Below the pieces are notes generated by a model. That model did no database searches, was not told the DNA's origin, and saw only the letters and a list, made by a program, of their open reading frames with translations. A program made the translations under genes and the position numbers. From Candidatus Tokpelaia hoelldoblerii (GTDB lineage Bacteria; Pseudomonadota; Alphaproteobacteria; Rhizobiales; Rhizobiaceae), in NCBI GenBank assembly GCA_002005325.1, contig CP017315.1, positions 434,001 to 498,000 of the forward strand: DNA of 64,000 nucleotides. The letters run 5' to 3'. Positions 26,899 through 35,213 of this stretch are shown one piece after another. How positions within the stretch are numbered: the stretch's first letter is position 1; each line of letters starts with the position of its first letter.

Positions 26899-28491
26899 TC
26901 AGTCCTCAACATCCACATCCAGAAATGAATGCGAGCCGAAAGGGTCAATCCGGTAATTTTTAACCCGTTTGCGCACTGGCTGGTCAATGATCTGGTGAGA
27001 GATGGGCAGCCATGGCGCTTCTCTGGTGAAGATTTCCTGCGCTTTGTTGTAAAGCGCCTTGCGGGCCTCAGGGTTCTGGCTGGGGCGTGCCTGTGTGATC
27101 AGCTGGTCAAACGCGCTGTCGCACCAGTGTGCATGATTGGCCGCGCCGACCGCATCGCAGCCAAGCAATGTGCCCAGATAGCTGTCAGGATCGGCAATGC
27201 TTGGCGTCCAGCCAAGCAGAACAAAGCCGTCACGGTCTTTTTCAAGGGAACGCTGGACATAAGTGCCCCATTCATAGCTGATGATTTCCGCATGAACGCC
27301 GATGGCTGCCAGATCCGCCTGCATCAGTTCTGCCGTGCGCCGTGCATTTGGCATGTAGGGGCGCGAAACCGGCATGGCCCAGATTTTCATTGCCAGATTT
27401 GTAACCCCCGCTTCAGCCAGCAGCTTTTTGGCTTTTTCAGGATTATAGTCATCATAGGCAAGGTCTGTGCGATAACCGGGAACAGACGGTGGCATAGCAC
27501 TGCGGGCAGGAATGGCAGCCCCCAGAAAAACCGCATCAATAATGGCGCGTTTGTTGATGGCCATATTGATGGCGTGCCTGACACGCGGGTCATCAAAAGG
27601 CGGACGGGTTGTGTTATAGGCGGCATAGGCGATATTGAGGCTGTCCTTTTGCAAAAGGGTGACAGACGGATTGCTGCGCATCCTTTCAACGTCGGCCGGG
27701 TTTGGGTAAGCGATAACATCACACTCGCCGCGCAGCAGCTTCTGATAGCGTACCGAAGGATCGGGTGTTATTGAAAAAACCAGATTATCGATTTTCTGCT
27801 TGCCGCCCCAGTAATCGGGATTGGCGCGATAGCGAATGGCCATATCACGCTGATAGCCGACAAACTGGAAAGCCCCGGTGCCGATTGGCTTTTGCATAAG
27901 GCCGTCAGGATTGTTCTGTGCGGCAAGCTGATCGGCGTATTCTTTCGACTGAATGGCCGTGAAGGTGAGAGACAGTGAGGGAATAAAAACGGCATTGGGT
28001 TCGCTCAGTACAAAGCGCACGGTATAGTCATCAAGCTTTTCAAGCCTTTGCAGCAGCTTGTCAAAACCGTAGGCGCTGTATTGCGGCCACATGCCATCGC
28101 CATAAAGCGGATGATCCTTGTTGCTTTGCCGTTCAAAGGTGAACAGCACATCATCGGCATTGAAATCGCGGCTTGGCTTGAAATAAGCGGTGGTGTGGAA
28201 TTTAACGCCACGGCGCAGATGGAATGTGTATTCCTTGCCGTCTTTTGATATGTCCCAGCCTGTTGCCAGCCCGGGAATGGTATTGGTTGTGCCGATATCC
28301 ACATTGACAAGCTTGTCGGAAATGTTCCAGGCAGAGGCATCAAAGGTCGGGCCTGAAAAATTGCGCGCAGCATCAAACCCGTCCGGTGACGCCTCGGAGC
28401 AATAAACAAGTGTCTTGGCCGCCATGGCGGCTGTACTGATAAGGGGAATACACAAACAGGCCAGGCCCAGGGATCTCACTTTTTTAAGCAT
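26899..28491 (-). CDS. dppA: Peptide ABC transporter periplasmic substrate-binding protein (DppA/SBP_bac_5)
   Basis: A 530-residue extracytoplasmic binding protein. The signal MLKKVRSLGLACLCIPLIST ends near AMA|AKT. The mature start TLVYCSEASPDGFDAARNFSGPTFDA is characteristic of DppA-type proteins, followed by RGVKFHTTAYFKPSRDFNADDV, the family signature. It is on the strand opposite to dppBCDF and downstream of pepT by position, so it must have its own promoter, probably near the three CTGTATATAT boxes at 28542-28591. Dipeptides or haem are known ligands in the family; ligand here is inferred from the neighbours. Confidence 0.9.
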   Translation of the reverse strand: MLKKVRSLGLACLCIPLISTAAMAAKTLVYCSEASPDGFDAARNFSGPTFDASAWNISDKLVNVDIGTTNTIPGLATGWDISKDGKEYTFHLRRGVKFHTTAYFKPSRDFNADDVLFTFERQSNKDHPLYGDGMWPQYSAYGFDKLLQRLEKLDDYTVRFVLSEPNAVFIPSLSLTFTAIQSKEYADQLAAQNNPDGLMQKPIGTGAFQFVGYQRDMAIRYRANPDYWGGKQKIDNLVFSITPDPSVRYQKLLRGECDVIAYPNPADVERMRSNPSVTLLQKDSLNIAYAAYNTTRPPFDDPRVRHAINMAINKRAIIDAVFLGAAIPARSAMPPSVPGYRTDLAYDDYNPEKAKKLLAEAGVTNLAMKIWAMPVSRPYMPNARRTAELMQADLAAIGVHAEIISYEWGTYVQRSLEKDRDGFVLLGWTPSIADPDSYLGTLLGCDAVGAANHAHWCDSAFDQLITQARPSQNPEARKALYNKAQEIFTREAPWLPISHQIIDQPVRKRVKNYRIDPFGSHSFLDVDVED

Positions 28492-28541
28492 GGTCTCAAC
28501 GCCGCCAAGCGCCCTCCTCACCAGACTTGATCGTATTTTGA

Positions 28542-28591
28542 TACTGTATATATCATTATTCCTGTACTGTATATATTTGTGCTGTATATAT
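28542..28591. repeat. Three CTGTATATAT boxes upstream of dppA
   Basis: The sequence (A/G)CTGTATATAT occurs three times in 50 bp: 28543-28553, 28566-28576 and 28581-28591. The region lies 50-100 bp upstream of the dppA ATG and just after the end of the amino-acid transporter operon. The boxes could bind a regulator or supply -10 elements; on the dppA (minus) strand they read ATATATACAG. Confidence 0.5.
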
Positions 28592-28600
28592 TAAAGAATC

Positions 28601-29329
28601 CTAATGGTGTATTCTGGCAAGGAAATCCCGGGCGCGTGATGTTTGCGGATGCGTGAAAAAGGGTTCGGGTGCAGCTTCTTCCAAAATCCGGCCCTGATCC
28701 ATAAAGATAATCCGGTCGGCTATTTTGCGGGCGAAGGCCATTTCATGGGTGACAATCACCATGGTGAGTCCCTGTTGCGAAAGTTCACTCATCACTTCAA
28801 GCACTTCCCCCACCATTTCAGGATCAAGCGCTGAAGTGGGTTCATCAAACAGCATCACTTCAGGTTTCATACACAAAGCGCGGGCAATAGCGACACGCTG
28901 TTGCTGCCCGCCCGAAAGCTGGCGCGGATAGTGGTGCGCCTTGTCGGCAAGGTGCATGCGCCCGAGCATGGCAATGGCCTGCTCTTCTGCCTGTTGTTGC
29001 GGGATTTTGCGCACCCTGCGCATGGCAAGGGTCAGATTATGCAGAACCGTCATATGCGGGAACAGGTTGAAATGCTGAAACACCATGCCGATCTTGCCGC
29101 CAAGGGCTAAAATATTGGAACTGTCAGCGGCAAGATGACAGCCGGCGATTTCCACCGCGCCGCCCTGGCGCTGTTCAAGGCCATTAAGACAGCGCAGCAG
29201 GGTTGATTTGCCTGAACCGGAAGGCCCGCAGATGACAATGCGCTCGCCCGGGCGCACATGGAGATCAATGCCATGGAGAATCTGCATGGAACCGTAAAAT
29301 TTAACCAGATTGTTCACTGTAATCATCAT
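28601..29329 (-). CDS. Polar amino-acid ABC transporter ATP-binding protein (HisP/GlnQ type)
   Basis: A 242-residue ATPase. Walker A GPSGSGKST near residue 35, GMVFQHFNLFPHMTVLHN (PAAT signature), LSGGQQQRVAIARAL, VMLFDEPTSALDPEMV and VTHEMAFAR are all present, giving high certainty for the polar amino-acid subfamily. It follows two permease genes and a binding-protein gene in one direction (SBP-permease-permease-ATPase). AGGAA precedes the tandem ATGs at 29329/29326. Confidence 0.92.
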   Translation of the reverse strand: MMITVNNLVKFYGSMQILHGIDLHVRPGERIVICGPSGSGKSTLLRCLNGLEQRQGGAVEIAGCHLAADSSNILALGGKIGMVFQHFNLFPHMTVLHNLTLAMRRVRKIPQQQAEEQAIAMLGRMHLADKAHHYPRQLSGGQQQRVAIARALCMKPEVMLFDEPTSALDPEMVGEVLEVMSELSQQGLTMVIVTHEMAFARKIADRIIFMDQGRILEEAAPEPFFTHPQTSRARDFLARIHH

Positions 29330-29339
29330 TGCTGCATTC

Positions 29340-30050
29340 CTACCGTTTTAAAGGATTCCATGAGCCTGCACTGGCCGGAATAAACAGCCGCTTTTCCAGA
29401 ACCCGAAACGCAATGCTGATAACCAGCCCGATAAGCAAATAAAGGATGCCGGCTGCGATAAACGGTTCAAACGGTGTATAGGCGCGGGAGAAAAAGAGCT
29501 TCGCCATGCCGATCATTTCCATCAGGGTGATGGCGCTTGCCAGGGCGCTGGCCTTTAAAACCAGAATCATTTCACTGCCGATCATCGGAAAAATGGCCCT
29601 GTACATTTGCGGCAACAGAACATCGCGGAATTTATAACGGTTTGGCAGGCCGAGCGAGAGACAGGCTTCCTGCTGCCCCGGTGGAATTTTACGCAGGGCA
29701 CCGGCGATGATTTCTGCCATATAAGCGGCGGAATTCAAACCGATGGCAAGCAGCGCGCAATAGAACGGCTCTTTCAGAACCGGCCAGAATATACTGTCGC
29801 GGACGGCCGGAAACTGTGAAAAGCCATAATAAATGATATAGATCTGCACCAGCAGCGGGCTGCCGCGGATAATAAAGGTGTAAAATGCCGCCGGAACCCG
29901 CAGCCACCAGCGGCGTGAATAAAGCGCAAGCCCCAGCGGCAAGGCCAGGACCTGCCCGATAACAAAACTGCATACGGTGAGAATAACCGTCAGTTTCAGG
30001 CCTGAAAGCACAAAGGGGAAAGATTTTAACAGGACTTCATAAGACAACAT
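29340..30050 (-). CDS. Polar amino-acid ABC transporter permease (HisM-like)
   Basis: A 236-residue inner-membrane permease with five helices. The His/Glu/Arg/opine permease features are clear: VLSGLKLTVILTVCSFVIG at the N-terminus, IRGSPLLVQIYIIYYG, and the EAA loop EACLSLGLPNRYKFRDVLLPQ near residue 145. It pairs with the permease encoded 9 bp upstream. AAGGTGGCGG is a strong ribosome-binding site. Confidence 0.9.
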   Translation of the reverse strand: MLSYEVLLKSFPFVLSGLKLTVILTVCSFVIGQVLALPLGLALYSRRWWLRVPAAFYTFIIRGSPLLVQIYIIYYGFSQFPAVRDSIFWPVLKEPFYCALLAIGLNSAAYMAEIIAGALRKIPPGQQEACLSLGLPNRYKFRDVLLPQMYRAIFPMIGSEMILVLKASALASAITLMEMIGMAKLFFSRAYTPFEPFIAAGILYLLIGLVISIAFRVLEKRLFIPASAGSWNPLKR

Positions 30051-30059
30051 CCGCCACCT

Positions 30060-30731
30060 TCACTTTCTGCGCTCGAGGTGGATGCTGGCAGCTTTCAACA
30101 GCAGCATGGAAAGACCGGTAACGGCGATGTAAAGCGCAGCAGCTATAAGGTAAAATGTCATGGGCTTGTCCCGTGGCGGGATGCTGGTGACAATAACGGT
30201 TTTGCGCATTAATTCTTCCGTGCCGACAAGAGAAACAAGGGCGCTGTCTTTCAGCGTAATCAGCCATTGGTTGCCAAGGCCGGGCAGGGCATGAGAAAAC
30301 ATTTGCGGCATAAGAATGCGGAAAAAGGTTGTGCCTTTACCCAGGCCAAGGCTTTTTGCCGCCTCGTTCTGGCCGGCAGGGATATTTTGCAGGGCACTGC
30401 GCAGGATTTCAATACAATAGGCGCCGGAAACCACTGCCAGGGCAAAAATACCGGCGGCAAGGGCGTTGACTTCAACATAAGTGGCGAAAATATTGGTTAA
30501 TATGACTGTGCCGCCATAATAGACCAGAAAAATAATCAGAAGTTCCGGCAGGCCGCGGATGACAGAAACATAAGCCGTAAGAAAGAAGCGGATAAAACGC
30601 GGGGCAAACTCCCATAGATAGATCGCCAGCAGGGCCATGGCGATACCACACAGAAAGCCGCCGACAGCAACTTTCAGGGTCAGAACAAGGCCGCTCAGTA
30701 AAAACGGTATATAAGGCCAGATAGCAGACAT
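30060..30731 (-). CDS. Polar amino-acid ABC transporter permease (HisQ-like)
   Basis: A 223-residue permease of the same family as its neighbour. LLSGLVLTLKVAVGGFLCG, IRGLPELLIIFLVYYGG and the EAA loop EAAKSLGLGKGTTFFRILMPQ near residue 140 are diagnostic. With the HisM-like permease it would form the heterodimeric channel. It lies about 80 bp after the binding-protein gene. Confidence 0.9.
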   Translation of the reverse strand: MSAIWPYIPFLLSGLVLTLKVAVGGFLCGIAMALLAIYLWEFAPRFIRFFLTAYVSVIRGLPELLIIFLVYYGGTVILTNIFATYVEVNALAAGIFALAVVSGAYCIEILRSALQNIPAGQNEAAKSLGLGKGTTFFRILMPQMFSHALPGLGNQWLITLKDSALVSLVGTEELMRKTVIVTSIPPRDKPMTFYLIAAALYIAVTGLSMLLLKAASIHLERRK

Positions 30732-30809
30732 GAACGTTTGATGTAACAGGTTGGACGAAAAGCCGCAGTTTGTATTTATGAGGAGGCTTTCAGGTTACAG
30801 AGCCATATT

Positions 30810-31598
30810 TTAATGCTTCCTGTAGGAAACATCATAGCCGAAATACTTGTTTGACAGATTGGTGATCGTGTTGTCATCCAGCATTTCCGTAATGGCGGCA
30901 TCAACCCGCCGGCGCAGCGCATCACGGCCTTTTTTCATGGCGATACCGGCTCCCTGCCCGAATTCGGCATAATCGGCACTGCTCAGCATCGGGCCGAATG
31001 TGGCAATCACCTTGTCATTGCGGGCATCAAGCAGGCCTTTCCAGACTGACACTTCCATCAGGCCCGCATCAAGACGGCCAGCGGCAATATCATCGGCAAT
31101 GTGTTCGTTACGCTCATAAATGCGGATGTCGGCATTTTTAAAATGCTTTTCAGCAACGGCTGCGTGGGTTGTGCCCGACTGTACGCCGATTGTTTTACCT
31201 TCCAGCGCTTTTTCCAGCTCTTCCCGCGTGGTGACCTTGGCAAGCGGGCTGCCGGCCGCCGCGGCCATACTCATCGGCGGGTCGGCGTAAGGGGTGGAAA
31301 AGTCAACCTGCAGCTTCCGCTCATCCGTGATGGATATGCCGGAAATGATCAGGTCGAATTTACCAATCTGCAAACTGGGCAGCAGGCTGTCAAAAGACTG
31401 GTTGCTCCATGTGCATTCCGCTTCTATCTTTTTGCAGATTGTATCAACAATATCGCGTTCAAAACCGACGATATCGCCGTTGGCGCCAATATAAGTCCAT
31501 GGCGGGAAATCACCGCTTGTCGCAACACGCAAAGTCTCGGCCTGTGCGGTGGCACTCATCAAAAAAGCTGCGGCGGCAGCCAAAACAAGTTTTTTCAT
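30810..31598 (-). CDS. Polar amino-acid ABC transporter substrate-binding protein (HisJ/ArgT-like)
   Basis: A 262-residue periplasmic protein with signal MKKLVLAAAAAFLMSATAQA and mature start ETLRVATSGDFPPWTYIGA. GFERDIVDTICKKI and FDLIISGISITDERKLQVDFSTPY are family signatures (SBP_bac_3). The pocket Asp in the GRLDAGLMEVSVWK region and the Arg in TDERK would bind the alpha-amino and carboxyl groups. Resemblance to the Lys/Arg/ornithine/His/opine group suggests a basic amino acid, not proven. It is the first gene of the operon. Confidence 0.9.
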   Translation of the reverse strand: MKKLVLAAAAAFLMSATAQAETLRVATSGDFPPWTYIGANGDIVGFERDIVDTICKKIEAECTWSNQSFDSLLPSLQIGKFDLIISGISITDERKLQVDFSTPYADPPMSMAAAAGSPLAKVTTREELEKALEGKTIGVQSGTTHAAVAEKHFKNADIRIYERNEHIADDIAAGRLDAGLMEVSVWKGLLDARNDKVIATFGPMLSSADYAEFGQGAGIAMKKGRDALRRRVDAAITEMLDDNTITNLSNKYFGYDVSYRKH

Positions 31599-31831
31599 TA
31601 TGTTTCCTCCTCATCCTCATGGATGAGCTTAGTCTATCTCCAACGGCAATGGAAAGTACAAGAATTGGCACAAAAGTAAAGAAAATTTATCATTATGGCA
31701 ATATCTGGCAGCCAGAATGGTGAATTTTTTATGATTATCCTTCAATTTAATGTGTATGGCGGCGGGGTGTAAAGGGCTGATGCCCTTCCTATCTGTGGAG
31801 AGGAAGATTTTATGAGATAAAAAGGCAGACT

Positions 31832-32950
31832 ATGACGAGCAAACTTTTTGAACCGGCCAGGGCAGGCGCCCTCGCCCTGCATAACAGGGTTGTTATGGCA
31901 CCGCTGACGCGCAACCGTTCGCCGCGCAATATTCCCAATGATATGAACCGTACCTATTATGCCGAGCGGGCAACTGCGGGGTTGATTATCTCGGAAGGGA
32001 CCGGCATTACCGCCACGGCGCAGGGTTATATTGATGTACCCGGGCTTTATTCGGCCGGGCAGCTTGACGGCTGGCGCCAGGTAACAGATGCCGTGCACAG
32101 CAAGGGTGGCAAAATCGTTGTGCAATTGTGGCATACGGGGCGTATTTCCCATACCTCTTTGCAGCCGGATGGCATGGCGCCGGTTTCCGTTTCGGGTATC
32201 CGCGCCAATGCCCGCACTTTCGTCCGTGATGAAACGGGTGAGGGAGCGTTTGCCGAAGTGTCACAGCCGCGTGCGTTGAAGGTTGAGGAATTTCCCGGTA
32301 TTATCGCCGATTACTGCAAGGCCGCCCGTGCTGCGGTTGACAGTGCCGGATTTGACGGGGTGGAGGTGCATGTCGCCAACGGCTATCTGCTCGATTCCTT
32401 CCTGCGTGAAGGCATTAATGACCGCACTGATGAATATGGCGGCTCCATTGAAAACCGTATTCGTTTTCCCCTGGAAGTGGTGAAAGCTGTGGCTGAAGCG
32501 ATTGGCAGTGACCGGGTCGGGGTGCGTATTTCGCCGGTGACACCGGCCAATGATGCCCATGATAAAGATCCCCAGCCGGTGTTTGACGCTTTTGTGCGCT
32601 CCCTTGCCGCGCTTGATCTTGCTTATATCCATATCATTGAAGGTTCAACCGGTGGTGATCGCAATTATAGTGAAGCAGATTATCCGTTTGACTATAAGCG
32701 CCTGAAACAGAACTACCGGGATGCAGGCGGTAAAGGCGCGTGGATGGTGAATAACGGCTATACCGGCGCGATGGCACAGGAGGCGGTTGACAGCGGCTAT
32801 GCTGATCTGGTGGCCTTCGGGCGTCCTTTTGTCAGCAATCCTGACCTTGTCCGCCGCCTGAAGGAAAATGCCCCGCTTGCTCTCTGGCGGGATGACAAGC
32901 TTTATGGCGGCGGCGCGGAAGGGTATCTTGATTATCCGGCGCTTGACTGA
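31832..32950 (+). CDS. nemA: Alkene reductase of the old yellow enzyme family (NemA-like)
   Basis: A 372-residue FMN-dependent TIM barrel. It reduces activated C=C bonds (enones, maleimides, nitro esters) with NAD(P)H. Visible motifs are VVMAPLTRNRS at the N-terminus, GTGITATAQGY, VQLWHTGRISH (flavin and substrate contacts), NGYLLDSFLREGINDRTDEYGGSIENR and LVAFGRPFVSNPDL. The usual substrate-binding pair, His-Gly-Ala-Asn, is replaced by HVAN. AAAGGCAGACT precedes the ATG. It stands as a single gene with a strong terminator after it; NemR is not nearby. Confidence 0.88.
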   Translation: MTSKLFEPARAGALALHNRVVMAPLTRNRSPRNIPNDMNRTYYAERATAGLIISEGTGITATAQGYIDVPGLYSAGQLDGWRQVTDAVHSKGGKIVVQLWHTGRISHTSLQPDGMAPVSVSGIRANARTFVRDETGEGAFAEVSQPRALKVEEFPGIIADYCKAARAAVDSAGFDGVEVHVANGYLLDSFLREGINDRTDEYGGSIENRIRFPLEVVKAVAEAIGSDRVGVRISPVTPANDAHDKDPQPVFDAFVRSLAALDLAYIHIIEGSTGGDRNYSEADYPFDYKRLKQNYRDAGGKGAWMVNNGYTGAMAQEAVDSGYADLVAFGRPFVSNPDLVRRLKENAPLALWRDDKLYGGGAEGYLDYPALD

Positions 32951-32957
32951 ATAAGAT

Positions 32958-32988
32958 AAAAGCCTGCATTTTAAAAATGCAGGCTTTT
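32958..32988. terminator. Bidirectional intrinsic terminator between nemA and the WD40 gene
   Basis: A near-perfect 31-bp inverted repeat with arms AAAAGCCTGCATTTT (32958-32972) and AAAATGCAGGCTTTT (32974-32988) lies between two convergent stop codons. T-rich ends on both strands suit two-way termination. Confidence 0.85.
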
Positions 32989-32991
32989 GTT

Positions 32992-33963
32992 TCAGGCGGC
33001 AATGTCAATCAGGCCGCATTCGCCGCCCTCGGTGCCAAAGGCAAGGCGATAGCCCTGTGTGTCCCAGTTGAGCGAGGAAACAGCGCTTTTCCCCGGACGG
33101 CGCAGCAGCACTTCCTTCTGGTCGGCAAAGCGCACAAACAAAATCATGCCGTCATTGAAACCGATCGCCACCATATCCTCTTCCGGATGGCAGGAAACAG
33201 CGGTGACCAGCGCGTCCGCCCGCGTTCCAAGCTCAAGCGGCGCTTTGCCCATCGGGCCGTCCTTGCCGGTGAATGGCCAGACAATCGCCGCTGCCGCGCC
33301 GGATGTCGCCAGCCAGCGCCCCTTTGCCGCCCATGACCAGCTTCTGGCCTTGGCCGGATAGCCCGACATGCGCAGGTGCTGCCCGTCAGCCAGCCGCCAG
33401 CCATGCAGGGCGTTTTCCTGCATGGCGGTGATGACATAGCGGCCATCGGGCGAAAACGTCACGGCGTTATGCGCGCCTTTCCATTCCAGTTCCGCCGGGG
33501 CGGATTGTGTTTCCGGCCAGTGCAGCGTCACGCCGTGATAGCGGGCAACGGCAATGCGCAGGCCTTTCGGGGCAAAGGCCACCCCCTCGACACTGCGCTG
33601 ATGTTCAAACTGCCGCAAGTCTTTACCGCTTTTGGCAAACATCGTCCGCCCGCTGGCAAAAGCTATCGCCTTTTGCGGCCCGCAGGCCAGAGCGGTGATC
33701 CATTTTCTGCCGATTGCGGCGATTTCTTCAACCCCGCCTTGCGCGTCAACACGGCAGACACGGCCATCTTCACCGCCGGTAACAAGCGAATAGCCGTCAA
33801 GAGCAATCGCCGCACTGGCCAGGCCATCATGGGCGCTGACAGCTTTCCGGCCATCACCGGACCAGTGAATGCTGCCATCAGCAAGAGCGAAAAACGGGTT
33901 GTCATCAACAAAACCAGCCAGCAGGCAGTGCGTGTCAAGGTCAAGAGGGGCAAGTGTCGGCAT
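32992..33963 (-). CDS. WD40-repeat beta-propeller protein, partner of the CobW-family gene
   Basis: A 323-residue protein built of about seven degenerate WD40 blades, such as AVTFSPDGRYVITAMQENALHGW and VTAVSCHPEEDMVAIGFNDGMI. It has no signal peptide, so it is likely a cytosolic scaffold. It starts 11 bp after the CobW-family stop codon behind a GGGGGGAT ribosome-binding site, so the two are one operon. This pairing recurs in Rhizobiales as I recall it, but the function is not established; a role in metal-dependent protein assembly is speculation. Confidence 0.8.
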   Translation of the reverse strand: MPTLAPLDLDTHCLLAGFVDDNPFFALADGSIHWSGDGRKAVSAHDGLASAAIALDGYSLVTGGEDGRVCRVDAQGGVEEIAAIGRKWITALACGPQKAIAFASGRTMFAKSGKDLRQFEHQRSVEGVAFAPKGLRIAVARYHGVTLHWPETQSAPAELEWKGAHNAVTFSPDGRYVITAMQENALHGWRLADGQHLRMSGYPAKARSWSWAAKGRWLATSGAAAAIVWPFTGKDGPMGKAPLELGTRADALVTAVSCHPEEDMVAIGFNDGMILFVRFADQKEVLLRRPGKSAVSSLNWDTQGYRLAFGTEGGECGLIDIAA

Positions 33964-33974
33964 GATATATCCCC

Positions 33975-35030
33975 CTAGGCGCAGGCTTCCAAACCGGCCT
34001 TCAGCTTTTCCGCATCCAGTTTACGCCCGATAAAGACCAGCCGGCTTTCGCGTTTTTCCCCGTCTTTCCACGGGCGCTGGTGGTCGCCTTCCAAAATCAT
34101 GTGCACGCCCTGCACCACATAGCGTTCATCGTCGCCATCAAAAGCGATAATGCCTTTCAGCCGCAAAATATCAGGGCCTTGTGTCTGCGTGATCTGCTGC
34201 AGCCATGGGAAAAACTTGTCAGCTTTCAGCACGCCGGTGCGCAGCGAGACCGATTGCACCGTAACATCATGCAATGCAGCGCTTGTGCCATGATGGTGGT
34301 GGCCGTGCCCGTGGTCATGATGATGGTCGTGGTGGTGATCGCAATCAGGGCCGCAGACATGGCCGGGGTGGTCATGGTCAAGAAAATGTGGGTCATTGTC
34401 CAGCGCCCGCTGCAGATCAAACGCGCCGCGGTCAAGAATTCTGTCAAGGGCAATCCCTGCCTTGTGTGTATGATGGATAACGGCAGACGGGTTGATAGCG
34501 CGTATTGTCGCTTCAACGGCAGCCAGTTCCTGCTTGCTGACAAGGTCCGTTTTGTTCAGCAGCACCACATCGGCAAAGGCAATCTGGTCTTCAGCCTCGC
34601 GGCTGTCTTTCAGGCGCAGGGGCAGGTGTTTGGCGTCAACCACGGCGATAACAGCGTCGAGCATGGTTTTGGCGCGCACATCATCATCCATGAAGAAGGT
34701 CTGCGCCACCGGCACCGGGTCGGCCAGGCCGGTGGTCTCGACAATAATCGCGTCAAAGCGCCCCTGACGGCGCATCAGCCCTTCGACAACGCGGATCAGG
34801 TCGCCACGCACCGTGCAGCAGATGCAGCCATTGTTCATCTCGTAAATTTCTTCATCTGATTCAACAATCAGGTCATTGTCAATGCCGATTTCGCCAAACT
34901 CATTGACAATCACAGCATAACGTTTGCCGTGGTTTTCAGACAGAATACGGTTGAGCAGGGTGGTTTTGCCCGCTCCCAGATAACCGGTCAAAACCGTTAC
35001 GGGAATTTTGTGGTGCTCAGTCTCGCTCAT
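33975..35030 (-). CDS. CobW/COG0523-family GTPase, zinc metallochaperone type
   Basis: A 351-residue P-loop GTPase. Walker A is GYLGAGKTTLLNR near residue 16, the metal-binding CxCC motif is NNGCICCTVRGDL near 67, and NKTD gives guanine specificity. A histidine-rich insert (HDHPGHVCGPDCDHHHDHHHDHGHG, shown here only by type: about 16 His between residues 215 and 250) is typical of zinc-handling members. The C-terminal CobW_C domain (GIIAFDGDDERYVVQGVHM) is intact. Such proteins hand zinc to client enzymes under zinc limitation. A Zur site was sought upstream; only a weak GTTATAC half-motif is visible. Confidence 0.87.
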   Translation of the reverse strand: MSETEHHKIPVTVLTGYLGAGKTTLLNRILSENHGKRYAVIVNEFGEIGIDNDLIVESDEEIYEMNNGCICCTVRGDLIRVVEGLMRRQGRFDAIIVETTGLADPVPVAQTFFMDDDVRAKTMLDAVIAVVDAKHLPLRLKDSREAEDQIAFADVVLLNKTDLVSKQELAAVEATIRAINPSAVIHHTHKAGIALDRILDRGAFDLQRALDNDPHFLDHDHPGHVCGPDCDHHHDHHHDHGHGHHHHGTSAALHDVTVQSVSLRTGVLKADKFFPWLQQITQTQGPDILRLKGIIAFDGDDERYVVQGVHMILEGDHQRPWKDGEKRESRLVFIGRKLDAEKLKAGLEACA

Positions 35031-35056
35031 CGGATGGCCTTTCTTGCTATTTTAGA

Positions 35057-35100
35057 GCATTTCCAGAAAAAGTGGAAACCGGTTTTTCGTCCGGAAATGC
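35057..35100. repeat. Rhizobial REP-like palindromic unit
   Basis: GCATTTCC (35057-35064) pairs with GGAAATGC (35093-35100), and an inner GAAAAA pairs with TTTTTC around GTGGAAACCGG. The pattern (GCAT..., AGTGGAAACCGGTTTT, ...ATGC) recalls a palindromic intergenic element that is very common in rhizobial and Brucella genomes. It lies between the CobW-family gene and the creatininase-family gene. Only one copy is visible in this window. Confidence 0.55.
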
Positions 35101-35113
35101 GGTGTTATACAAA

Positions 35114-35157
35114 ACCTGGAGTATTAATCTGGTGTACACCAGATTAATACTCCAGGT
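35114..35157. repeat. Perfect 44-bp palindrome upstream of the CobW-family gene
   Basis: Positions 35114-35135 are the exact reverse complement of 35136-35157, with no central spacer (centre GTGT|ACAC, ends ACCTGGAG and CTCCAGGT). It lies 57 bp after the creatininase stop codon side and 84 bp before the CobW-family start. No T-run flanks it, so it is not a standard terminator. It could cruciform, form a long RNA hairpin, or be a site for a dimeric protein. Confidence 0.8.
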
Positions 35158-35213
35158 GCCGGAACAAAAGGGAAGCCCCGGCGCTTTCGCCCCGATATAA
35201 GCATTGCAGGCAG

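Noticed and set aside
35050..35120. Zur operator upstream of the CobW-family gene
   Set aside because: Only a GTTATAC half-motif is present; no twofold-symmetric Zur box can be drawn.
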